A stretch of DNA of 18,476 bases, from contig JANPGU010000078.1 of assembly GCA_031424095.1 (NCBI GenBank), positions 1-18,476 on the forward strand. Reading direction: 5' to 3'. A program made the position numbers and the translations under genes. Source of the DNA: ZC4RG30 sp031424095. Lineage in GTDB: Bacteria > Pseudomonadota > Gammaproteobacteria > Steroidobacterales > Steroidobacteraceae. This document shows positions 1 to 7,255 of the stretch, piece after piece. Numbering within the stretch: the first letter of the stretch is position 1; each line of letters begins with the position of its first letter. The notes beneath the pieces are model-generated. The model worked only from the letters and a program-made list of their open reading frames with translations. It was not told where the DNA came from and ran no database searches.

Positions 1-150
1 GGTGGCAATACCAGCGCCGAAACCGGCTGGGCGCGTTACAAGGATATATACGGCAACCTGCTGCAGGCCACCGGCGATGATGTGCCGCACCTGTTCCTGG
101 AAGCCATCGCGCAGGCCTACGCCGAGGCCAGGCTCAAGAACCAGAGCTAG
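1..150 (+). CDS. C-terminal end of an unidentified protein (5' truncated by the window)
   Basis: Frame 1 is open from the first base to a TAG stop at 148-150 and encodes the last 49 residues of a protein. The stretch is soluble and helical in character (Y-K-D-I-Y, then L-F-L-E-A-I-A-Q-A-Y), ending in a basic tail. I do not recognise the family. The Y-x-D-I-Y ... L-F ... A-Y-x-E-A pattern faintly recalls the C-terminal helical region of type VI secretion FHA proteins (TagH-like), but 49 residues are too few to claim that. It lies upstream of, and in the same orientation as, the guanidine operon, with 227 bp between them, so it need not belong to that operon. A different frame starting at base 2 is also open here but does not look like protein. 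Confidence 0.6.
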   Translation, partial: GGNTSAETGWARYKDIYGNLLQATGDDVPHLFLEAIAQAYAEARLKNQS

Positions 151-377
151 GCCGCCGCGCCTGCCCCATTCCGGTCCATCATCCGCACAGCGGGATGGGC
201 GCATGCACCAACTCAAAGCGCCGCCACTGCACCACGCCCCGTAGCGGTGCGTTACCGGGATCCAAGCCTGCCGCAACGCCAGTGCCGCACCTGCAATGGT
301 TGGTACAGCCCTTGCACTTCACTCCCCCCGAACCGCCTTGCGAACTTCGAGGTAAATGTTTCTTGGTCAACACCGTC
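151..377 (+). other. Intergenic region / probable leader of the guanidine operon
   Basis: No convincing gene lies in these 227 bp; an in-frame ATG at 195 would add 61 residues to CgdA that its family does not have. Visible structures are a GCACC (229-233) / GGTGC (246-250) stem, and an interleaved pair of short helices, CCCG (238-241) with CGGG (256-259) and GCGTT (249-253) with AACGC (275-279), which could form an H-type pseudoknot. I found no guanidine-I (ykkC) consensus and no pair of ACGR-loop hairpins. A GAGG at 349-352 is too far from the chosen start at 378 to act as its ribosome binding site. No -35/-10 pair is convincing. Confidence 0.4.
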
Positions 378-1097
378 ATGCCACCGATGAAACCCTTGTG
401 GACCGAACTGCTGCTGGGCGGAACACATTGGTCGGGCATCATCCGGCGCGGCCAGTCGCTGCGCCTGGTGGCCAGGGATGCCAACGCCAATGTGTCTGCA
501 TTGTTTTATAGCCGTGAGCAGCCCCTCGAACGCTACAACATGGCGGATACGCTGAAGGCGCAGCACACCGCGCACCTGAGCGCCGGCGATGTCTGCTACT
601 CGGACATGGGCCGGATTCTGTGCGCGATCACCGCCGACAGCTGCGGCTGGCACGACCCGCTCTGCGGACTCACCGCGCAGGCGCAGATCGATGCGCAATA
701 CGGCGCAACCAGCTTCCAGACCCAGCGCAACGAGCGCTACATAGGGGGTCGGGAAGGCATGCTGGTTGAATTGGGCAAACATGGCCTGGCCGAGCGTGAC
801 CTTGTGGCCAGCATCAATTTCTTCAGCAAGGTGGTGATCGGCAACGATGGCGGCATGACACTGGTGCCCGACCATTGCCGCAGCGACGACGCGGTGGACC
901 TGCGCTTTGAAATGGATTGCATCGTGCTGCTGCATGCCGGTCCGCACCCACTGGCGGTGGGCAATCGCTACGCACCGGCAGACGTGCTGCTGCAAACCTG
1001 GCGCAGCCTGCCCGTGGCGGCCAACGATGCCTGCCGCACCCGCTGTCCGGAAAACGCGCGCGGTTATATCAACACTGAACGCTTCGTGGCCGCATGA
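378..1097 (+). CDS. cgdA: Carboxyguanidine deiminase subunit A (DUF1989; formerly urea carboxylase-associated protein 1)
   Basis: This 239-residue DUF1989 protein is the UAAP1 type. Work on this family assigns UAAP1/UAAP2 as CgdA/CgdB, cytosolic subunits that deiminate carboxyguanidine to allophanate and ammonia. Visible family features are an early T-H-W-S-G, the block E-R-Y-N-M-A-D-T-L-K-A-Q-H-T, a C-Y-S-D-M-G-R stretch, and the Cys/His-rich C-G-W-H-D-P-L-C-G segment that is likely metal- or substrate-binding. The frame is open from 195, but the conserved N-terminus (P-L-W-T-E) begins near 378, so ATG 378 gives the usual family length; ATG 387 is an equally good alternative. No strong Shine-Dalgarno precedes either. 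The stop overlaps the cgdB start by four bases (ATGA), so the two are probably translationally coupled. Family assignment is strong; the guanidine role rests on family knowledge and the downstream riboswitch. Confidence 0.88.
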   Translation: MPPMKPLWTELLLGGTHWSGIIRRGQSLRLVARDANANVSALFYSREQPLERYNMADTLKAQHTAHLSAGDVCYSDMGRILCAITADSCGWHDPLCGLTAQAQIDAQYGATSFQTQRNERYIGGREGMLVELGKHGLAERDLVASINFFSKVVIGNDGGMTLVPDHCRSDDAVDLRFEMDCIVLLHAGPHPLAVGNRYAPADVLLQTWRSLPVAANDACRTRCPENARGYINTERFVAA

Positions 1098-1711
1098 GCG
1101 CGCTTGTGCATTTCGATACCGTGATCCCGGCCGGCGAGCCCTGGATGGGCGTGGTGCGCGCCGGCCAGAAGTTGCGCATCGTCGACCTGGAAGGCAATCA
1201 GGCGGTGGATACCCTGTTCTACAACGCCGCCGATACCCATGAGCACTACAGCGCGCAGGACACGATCCAGGCGCAGGGCAACATCTACCTCACCACCGGC
1301 ACGACGCTGCTGTCGAACCGGGGCCGCGCAATGCTGCAGATCAAGGCGGATACCTGCGGCCGCCATGACACACTTGGCGGCGCCTGCTCGGCAGAAAGCA
1401 ACACGGTGCGCTACGCGCTGGAGAAGCGGCATATGCACAGTTGTCGGGACAGTTTCCTGCTGGCACTGGCGCGCCACGATCGCGGCATGACCAAGCGGGA
1501 TCTGCCCAGCAACATCAATTTCTTCATGAATGTGCCGGTGACGCCGGCCGGCGGACTTACTTTCGCCGATGGCATATCGGCGGCAGGTCGGCATGTGGAG
1601 CTGCAGGCCAGCATGGATATACTGGTGCTGATTTCGAACTGTCCGCAGCTGAACAATCCCTGCAACGCGTACAACCCGACACCGGTGCGGGTGCTGAGCT
1701 GGAACGATTGA
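1094..1711 (+). CDS. cgdB: Carboxyguanidine deiminase subunit B (DUF1989; formerly urea carboxylase-associated protein 2)
   Basis: This 205-residue DUF1989 protein is paralogous to the preceding gene. It shares the N-terminal pattern of a hydrophobic 'V-I-P-A-G-E-P-W' turn followed by G-Q-K-L-R-I-V-D, then A-V-D-T-L-F-Y-N, and a C-G-R-H-D-T-L-G-G-A-C-S-A-E-S-N block matching the Cys/His segment of CgdA. The later S-N-I-N-F-F-M-N-V-P segment matches S-I-N-F-F-S-K-V in CgdA. Its length is normal for UAAP2. CgdA and CgdB of this family act together in deiminating carboxyguanidine. The ATG lies inside the cgdA stop (ATGA), and no separate ribosome binding site is evident, consistent with coupling. 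The gene ends 16 bp before the guanidine-II aptamer and 86 bp before the carboxylase start. Confidence 0.88.
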   Translation: MSALVHFDTVIPAGEPWMGVVRAGQKLRIVDLEGNQAVDTLFYNAADTHEHYSAQDTIQAQGNIYLTTGTTLLSNRGRAMLQIKADTCGRHDTLGGACSAESNTVRYALEKRHMHSCRDSFLLALARHDRGMTKRDLPSNINFFMNVPVTPAGGLTFADGISAAGRHVELQASMDILVLISNCPQLNNPCNAYNPTPVRVLSWND

Positions 1712-1727
1712 ATCGGGCGACAGGCCT

Positions 1728-1774
1728 GCGGGACGACCCGTTGCGCTTCCTCATCATGGCCGGGACGACCTGGC
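1728..1774 (+). promoter_or_regulatory. Guanidine-II (mini-ykkC) riboswitch candidate
   Basis: Two hairpins each close an ACGA loop. P1: bases 1728-1732 pair with 1737-1741 around the loop at 1733-1736 (CGGG/CCCG plus one G-U). P2: bases 1759-1764 pair with 1769-1774 around the loop at 1765-1768 (six pairs, one G-U). The linker between the hairpins is 17 nt. Two GC stems with ACGR loops joined by a short linker just upstream of a start codon is the defining architecture of guanidine-II, in which the loops kiss through their central CG and each binds a guanidinium. P2 ends 23 nt before the carboxylase ATG at 1798; the intervening sequence holds only a weak purine stretch (AAGA, 1787-1790) as ribosome binding site, which fits translational control. 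The position inside the operon, after cgdAB, is unusual. Confidence 0.85.
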
Positions 1775-1797
1775 GCAGACCACCGTAAGACTGCGCA

Positions 1798-4700
1798 ATG
1801 TTCAACAAGGTCCTGATCGCCAACCGCGGCGCCATCGCCTGCCGCATCATCCGCACACTGAAGCGACTGGGAATAGCGTCGGTCGCGGTCTATTCCGAAG
1901 CCGATGCCAACTCGCTGCATGTGCGGCTGGCCGACGAAGCACATTGCCTGGGTCCAGCCCCTGCTGCGCAGAGTTACCTGCGACAGGATGCCATCCTCGC
2001 CATCGCCCAGCGTTGCGGTGCAGGCGCAGTGCATCCAGGCTACGGATTCCTGTCCGAAAATGCCGGCTTTGCGCAGGCCTGCGAAGCGGCAGGCATTGCC
2101 TTCATCGGCCCGACCCCCGCCCAGATGCAAAGCTTCGGACTGAAGCACAGTGCCCGCGCCCTGGCCGAAGCCAATGCGCTGCCGCTGCTGCCCGGCAGCG
2201 GGTTGCTGCCGGATCTCGATGCGGCACTGTCCGCTGCCACACAGGTCGGCTACCCCGTCATGCTGAAGAGCACGGCGGGAGGTGGCGGAATCGGCATGCA
2301 GCTCTGCGCCTCGGCCGACGAACTCACGCGCGTTTTCGACAGCGTGCGACGCCTCGCCAGCAACAACTTCAGCGATGGCGGCGTGTTTGTCGAAAAGTAC
2401 GTGACCAGTGCGCGGCATATCGAAGTGCAGTTGTTCGGTGACGGACGCGGCGAGGTCATCGCCCTGGGCGAACGCGACTGCTCCATGCAGCGACGCAACC
2501 AGAAGGTGATCGAGGAAACACCCGCGCCTGGACTGTCCCCGGCAACGCGCAATCAGCTGCATGCCGCTGCCGTACGCCTCGGCAAGGCCGTGCACTATCG
2601 CTCCGCCGGCACGGTCGAATTCGTCTATGACGCGGACCGTGGCGAATTCTATTTCCTGGAGGTCAATACGCGCCTGCAGGTCGAGCACGGCGTGACCGAA
2701 GAGGTAGGCGGCGTCGATCTGGTGGAGTGGATGATCCGGGTCGCGGCCGGCGATCCACCCGACCTTGCGGCACATGTTCATCTGCCCCGCGGGCATGCCG
2801 TACAGGCGCGCATCTACGCGGAGGATCCGGCAAGGAACTTCCGGCCCTGCAGCGGCCTGCTGACAGAAGTGCGGCTGCCAGACGATGTGCGCGTCGACGG
2901 CTGGATCGAAACCGGCACCGAAGTCAGCACCTGGTACGACCCGATGCTGGCCAAGGTCATCGTGCATGCCGACTCGCGTGAAGCTGCCATCGCGAAGCTT
3001 GCGGCAGCGCTGTCGCGCACGCAGCTGCATGGCTTCGAGACCAACCTGCCCTTCCTGATCTCCATTCTGGGCAATCCGGCTTTCCTTGCGGGCAAGCCCA
3101 CCACCCGGCTGCTGAATTCACTTGCGTTCAAGTCGGCGAGCATCGAGGTGCTGAGCCCCGGCACCATGACCACCGTCCAGGACTGGCCCGGACGCGAGGG
3201 CTACTGGGATGTGGGGGTGCCGCCTTCAGGTCCGATGGATGCATTTGCGTTCCGCATCGCCAACCGCATCGTCGGCAATCCTGAAGGCTGCGCCGCCCTT
3301 GAGATGACCGCCACCGGCGCCACGCTGCACTTTGCGACCGACGCCGTGATCGCACTGACGGGTGCAAGTCTGCCGGCCAGCATTGACGGGCAGGCCATCG
3401 CCTGCTGGGCGCCGGTACAGGTGGCCGCCGGCAGCGTGCTCAAGCTGGGCGCGATGAGCGGCGGCCAGCGCAGCTACCTCGCCGTGCAAGGCGGCTTCGA
3501 GCTGCCGGAATACATGGGCAGCCACGCTACCTTCACGCTCGGCAGGTTCGGCGGCCACGGCGGTCGCGCCCTGCGAGTGGGTGATGTCCTGCGCCTCGCG
3601 CAACGCAGCGCAGAACTTTCACGCTGCGGGGCTCCGGCTGCCGGCATCATTCCCGCCTACACCACGACCTGGCAGATTCGCGTGCTGCATGGTCCGCATG
3701 GCGCACCGGATTTCTTCACGGCAGAAGACATCGCCACCTTCTTCGCTACCGACTGGGAGGTGCACTACAACTCCAGTCGCACCGGCGTGCGACTGATCGG
3801 GCCGAAGCCGCAGTGGGCCCGCAGCGACGGCGGTGAAGCCGGACTGCACCCCTCCAATATCCACGACAACGCCTACGCGCCTGGCGCCATTGATTTCACC
3901 GGTGACATGCCCGTGATACTCGGACCCGATGGCCCGAGCCTCGGCGGATTCGTCTGTCCGGTGACCATCTGCCTCGCGGATCTGTGGATCACCGGTCAGC
4001 TGCGACCTGGGGATCGCGTTCGCTTCCAGGCCATCGCGCCCGCGGAAAGCCGGTCCCTGTTGCTGGCACAGGACCAGATGATTGCCACGCTGCGCGTACC
4101 TGTTGCAGGCCCCCAGTCCTCACACGGGCCTGTGGCTGCGGACAGTGCGGTGGTCTTGCGCGTGCCCGCCAGTTCACGGCATGCAGACATCTGCGTGCGC
4201 CAGTCCGGCGAGGACAATCTGCTGGTGGAATTCGGTGCCCAGGTGCTCGATCTGACGCTGCGCTTCCAGGTGCAGGCCCTGCTCGAGCGACTGCGCGCAG
4301 CCAGTTTCGCAGGCATGCTTGAACTCACGCCGGGCATTCGATCCCTGCAGGTGCATTTCAACGCGCGGCGCGTCCCACAGCGGCAGGCACTGGAGCATGT
4401 GCTGCGCGCACTGGACGAACTGCCGGACACGGATGAGATGTGCATACCGAGCCGTATCGTGCACCTGCCGCTGTCCTGGGATGACCCGGCGACACAGCTC
4501 GCCACCGCGCGTTACATGCAGTCGGTGCGCAAGGACGCACCCTGGTGCCCCGACAATATCGAGTTCATCCGCCGCATCAACGGGCTTGCCTCGGTGGATG
4601 AAGTGCGCAGCATCGTGTTTGACGCCAGCTACCTGGTCATGGGACTCGGCGATGTTTACCTTGGCGCACCGGTGGCGACGCCGCTGGATCCACGCCATCG

Positions 4701-5409
4701 CCTGGTGACTACCAAGTACAACCCGGCGCGCACCTGGACCCCGGAAAACGCGGTGGGCATCGGCGGCGCCTATCTGTGCGTGTATGGCATGGAAGGACCA
4801 GGCGGCTATCAATTCGTCGGCCGCACCGTGCAGATGTGGAACCGCTTCCGGCAGACGCAGGACTTCCACGGCGGGCGGCAATGGCTGCTGCGCTTCTTCG
4901 ACCAGCTGCGCTTCTATCCGGTCTCGGCCGAGGAGTTGCTGCTGTTGCGCAGCGATTTCCCCTACGGCCGCTTCGACCTGCGTATTGAAGAAACCTCGTT
5001 GCGACTTGCCGACTATCGCCGTTTCCTGCAGGAAAATGCCGCATCCATCGATGCCTTCCGCCATGGCCAGCGCCAGGCCTTCGATGCGGAACGCCAGCGC
5101 TGGCGTGATGCAGGCCTGACGGAAGGACCGGTTGCCGAGACCGCAGTCGTCACGGTGGCAGCGGCCATACCGGATGGCAGTGACCCGGTTCATGCACCCG
5201 TGGCAGGCAATGTATGGCAGCTGCACGTCAGCATCGGCCAGCAGGTGGCAACCGGTGATGAACTGCTGGTGCTGGAGGCCATGAAAATGGAAATCAGTAT
5301 CCGCGCGGAGAACGCCGGTGTTGTAACCAGCGTGACCTGCGCACAGGGCAAACCCGTGAATGCCGGCGACATGTTGCTCACCATCCAGCCAGAGAGTGTC
5401 CCGCGATGA
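1798..5409 (+). CDS. Biotin-dependent guanidine carboxylase (urea carboxylase family)
   Basis: This 1203-residue multidomain enzyme performs ATP- and bicarbonate-dependent N-carboxylation. Residues 1-440 are a biotin carboxylase: ATP-grasp glycine loop G-G-G-G-I-G near 160-165, E-R-D-C-S-M-Q-R-R-N-Q-K at about 225-236, and E-V-N-T-R-L-Q-V-E-H near 288-297. Residues about 449-750 are a KipA/AHS2-type half (S-P-G-T-M-T-T-V-Q-D) and about 790-1020 a KipI/AHS1-type half of the carboxyltransferase. A helical linker leads to a C-terminal biotinyl domain with E-A-M-K-M-E, the biotin lysine being K1163. The order and length match bacterial enzymes annotated as urea carboxylase. Linkage to cgdAB and a guanidine-II riboswitch favours guanidine as the physiological substrate, giving carboxyguanidine; urea remains possible. 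The stop overlaps the allophanate hydrolase ATG by four bases. Confidence 0.93.
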   Translation: MFNKVLIANRGAIACRIIRTLKRLGIASVAVYSEADANSLHVRLADEAHCLGPAPAAQSYLRQDAILAIAQRCGAGAVHPGYGFLSENAGFAQACEAAGIAFIGPTPAQMQSFGLKHSARALAEANALPLLPGSGLLPDLDAALSAATQVGYPVMLKSTAGGGGIGMQLCASADELTRVFDSVRRLASNNFSDGGVFVEKYVTSARHIEVQLFGDGRGEVIALGERDCSMQRRNQKVIEETPAPGLSPATRNQLHAAAVRLGKAVHYRSAGTVEFVYDADRGEFYFLEVNTRLQVEHGVTEEVGGVDLVEWMIRVAAGDPPDLAAHVHLPRGHAVQARIYAEDPARNFRPCSGLLTEVRLPDDVRVDGWIETGTEVSTWYDPMLAKVIVHADSREAAIAKLAAALSRTQLHGFETNLPFLISILGNPAFLAGKPTTRLLNSLAFKSASIEVLSPGTMTTVQDWPGREGYWDVGVPPSGPMDAFAFRIANRIVGNPEGCAALEMTATGATLHFATDAVIALTGASLPASIDGQAIACWAPVQVAAGSVLKLGAMSGGQRSYLAVQGGFELPEYMGSHATFTLGRFGGHGGRALRVGDVLRLAQRSAELSRCGAPAAGIIPAYTTTWQIRVLHGPHGAPDFFTAEDIATFFATDWEVHYNSSRTGVRLIGPKPQWARSDGGEAGLHPSNIHDNAYAPGAIDFTGDMPVILGPDGPSLGGFVCPVTICLADLWITGQLRPGDRVRFQAIAPAESRSLLLAQDQMIATLRVPVAGPQSSHGPVAADSAVVLRVPASSRHADICVRQSGEDNLLVEFGAQVLDLTLRFQVQALLERLRAASFAGMLELTPGIRSLQVHFNARRVPQRQALEHVLRALDELPDTDEMCIPSRIVHLPLSWDDPATQLATARYMQSVRKDAPWCPDNIEFIRRINGLASVDEVRSIVFDASYLVMGLGDVYLGAPVATPLDPRHRLVTTKYNPARTWTPENAVGIGGAYLCVYGMEGPGGYQFVGRTVQMWNRFRQTQDFHGGRQWLLRFFDQLRFYPVSAEELLLLRSDFPYGRFDLRIEETSLRLADYRRFLQENAASIDAFRHGQRQAFDAERQRWRDAGLTEGPVAETAVVTVAAAIPDGSDPVHAPVAGNVWQLHVSIGQQVATGDELLVLEAMKMEISIRAENAGVVTSVTCAQGKPVNAGDMLLTIQPESVPR

Positions 5410-7214
5410 TGCGACTCGACCTTGCGAGCCTGGCCCAGGCTTATCGCAACAGGACCCAGTCCGTGCACGACACCGTGGCATTCGTGCTGCAGCAGATCGA
5501 ACAGAGCGCATCAAATCCGATCTGGATTTCACGCGTCAGTGCCGAAGCGCTGCAGGCACGCGCCGACGAACTCGCCACGGCCGATCCGGACAAGCTGCCC
5601 CTGTATGGCGTGCCCTTCGCCATCAAGGACAACATCGATCTGGCGGGCCTGCCCACCACTGCGGCCTGCCCGGCCTTCGCAAAGCAGCCGGCAGAGTCCG
5701 CAGCCGTCGTGCAAAAACTGCTGGACGCTGGCGCGATCGCCATCGGCAAGACGAATCTGGACCAGTTCGCGACCGGGTTGGTCGGGACCCGCTCGCCGTA
5801 TGGCATCTGCCGCAACAGCTTCGACGAGCGCTACATCGCCGGTGGTTCGTCCAGCGGCTCGGCCGTCGCAGTGGCGCTGGGACAGGTCAGCTTCGCACTC
5901 GGTACCGACACTGCCGGATCCGGCCGCGTTCCCGCCGCCTTCAACAACCTCGTCGGCTACAAGCCGACGCTGGGCCGCCTGAGCACGCGCGGCATGCTGC
6001 CCGCCTGCCGCACGCTGGATGCGATCTCCATCTTCGCGCTGACGGCGAATGATGCAGCACTGGTCGCGCAGGCTGCTGCCGGTTTTGATTCGCGCGATCC
6101 ATGGTCACGCAGCGCCCGACTCGCAGACCGGCGCGGCTGGGCCTACCAGGAGGGCTTCCGTTTCGGCGTGCCCCTTCCCTCGCAGCGCGAGTTCTTTGGC
6201 AACGTCGACTATGCCCAGCTGTTCCAGGCCAGCATCAATCGCTGCGTTGCGCTGGGCGGCATCGCGGTGGAGGTGGACATCGAACCACTGCTGCAGGTGG
6301 CGCGTTTGCTGTATGAAGGCCCCTGGGTGGCCGAGCGGTACCTCGCCGCGCAGCAGCTGCTGGAATCGAATCCGGAGGCGCTGCATCCGGTTACCCGCCG
6401 CATCATCGAACCTGGCCGCACCGCCAGCGCGCTGGAAGCATTCCGCGCGCAGTACCGGTTGCAGGAGCTCGCCGCCATTGCGCGGCGCAGCTGGGAGCAG
6501 ATGGATACGCTGCTGCTGCCGACGGCGGGCAGTCACTACACGATCGCGGAGGTCATCGCAGAGCCACTGTTGTTGAACAGCAATCTGGGACGCTATACCA
6601 ACTTCGTCAATCTGCTCGATCTCGCGGCTGTGGCTGTGCCCGCAGGCTTCACGCCGCGAGGCCTCCCTTTCGGCGTCACGCTGATCGCACCAGCCTGGCA
6701 GGACGAAGAGTTGTTGCGACTGGCTGGGCGGCTGCATGCGGCAGGCGTCAACACACTGGGCGCCGCTGGTACAACCTGGCCCGCTGCTGCAGGGGCATCG
6801 CCGCAGCCCGCTGCCACCATCGACATTTCAGTCTGTGGCGCGCATATGAGTGGCCTGCCGCTCAACCGGCAGCTCACTGAACGGGGCGCATGGCGCATCG
6901 CGACGACTTCCACCACACCGGAATACCGACTGTACGCGCTGCCTGGCGGTCCACCGGCCCGTCCAGGCCTGGTGCGCGTGCCACAAGGCGGCGTCGCCAT
7001 CGAAATGGAGATCTGGCGCATGCCGGAAGAGCATTTCGCCTCCTTCATGCGCGGCATTCCTGCGCCGCTTGGCATCGGGCAGGTGCGCAACGCCGCGGGT
7101 GCAAGCACCAGCGGCTTTCTGTGTGAAAGCGCAGCCACGGCCGGCGCCACCGACATCAGCCATCACGGCAGCTGGCGCAATTACCTCGCAGCTGGCAGCA
7201 GCGCTGCGCAATAA
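5406..7214 (+). CDS. atzF: Allophanate hydrolase (amidase signature family, AtzF-like)
   Basis: This 602-residue enzyme has the usual family length and hydrolyses allophanate to two ammonia and two CO2. The N-terminal 440 residues or so form an amidase-signature domain with the full Lys-cisSer-Ser triad: K74 in F-A-I-K-D-N-I-D, S148 in the G-G-S-S-S-G-S motif and S172 in T-D-T-A-G-S-G. The spacing 74/148/172 equals that of the triad I recall for AtzF (91/165/189). The C-terminal domain (about 470-600, from I-S-V-C-G-A-H-M-S-G to the conserved S-H-H-G-S-W-R-N-Y) is the extra allophanate hydrolase domain, linked in the yeast enzyme to decarboxylation of the N-carboxycarbamate intermediate. The ATG overlaps the carboxylase TGA, so this is the fourth gene of the operon; it converges with spt. 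Confidence 0.95.
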   Translation: MMRLDLASLAQAYRNRTQSVHDTVAFVLQQIEQSASNPIWISRVSAEALQARADELATADPDKLPLYGVPFAIKDNIDLAGLPTTAACPAFAKQPAESAAVVQKLLDAGAIAIGKTNLDQFATGLVGTRSPYGICRNSFDERYIAGGSSSGSAVAVALGQVSFALGTDTAGSGRVPAAFNNLVGYKPTLGRLSTRGMLPACRTLDAISIFALTANDAALVAQAAAGFDSRDPWSRSARLADRRGWAYQEGFRFGVPLPSQREFFGNVDYAQLFQASINRCVALGGIAVEVDIEPLLQVARLLYEGPWVAERYLAAQQLLESNPEALHPVTRRIIEPGRTASALEAFRAQYRLQELAAIARRSWEQMDTLLLPTAGSHYTIAEVIAEPLLLNSNLGRYTNFVNLLDLAAVAVPAGFTPRGLPFGVTLIAPAWQDEELLRLAGRLHAAGVNTLGAAGTTWPAAAGASPQPAATIDISVCGAHMSGLPLNRQLTERGAWRIATTSTTPEYRLYALPGGPPARPGLVRVPQGGVAIEMEIWRMPEEHFASFMRGIPAPLGIGQVRNAAGASTSGFLCESAATAGATDISHHGSWRNYLAAGSSAAQ

Positions 7215-7239
7215 TGATCTGGCGCACCGCCTTACGGCC

Positions 7240-7255
7240 GGGCCCGTACGGGCTT
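7240..7255. terminator. Weak bidirectional hairpin between convergent operons
   Basis: The 40 bp between the atzF stop and the spt stop contain the perfect 12-bp palindrome 7242-7253 (GCCC-GTAC-GGGC), extendable by two G-U pairs. It sits where transcription from both sides should end. There is no T-tract on either strand, so it is not a typical intrinsic terminator. Confidence 0.25.

Noticed and set aside
151..377. Guanidine-I (ykkC) riboswitch in the leader
   Set aside because: The long conserved guanidine-I core could not be found; only short ambiguous pairings are present.
195..377. N-terminal extension of CgdA from ATG 195
   Set aside because: It would add 61 residues not found in the family and would read through the leader structures; 378 or 387 gives the standard length.
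1411..3030. 539-codon open frame on the - strand opposite cgdB and the carboxylase
   Set aside because: It is antisense to two well-conserved genes, has a composition rich in Ala, Gly, Arg, His and Gln with no domain motif, and is explained by high GC content suppressing stops.
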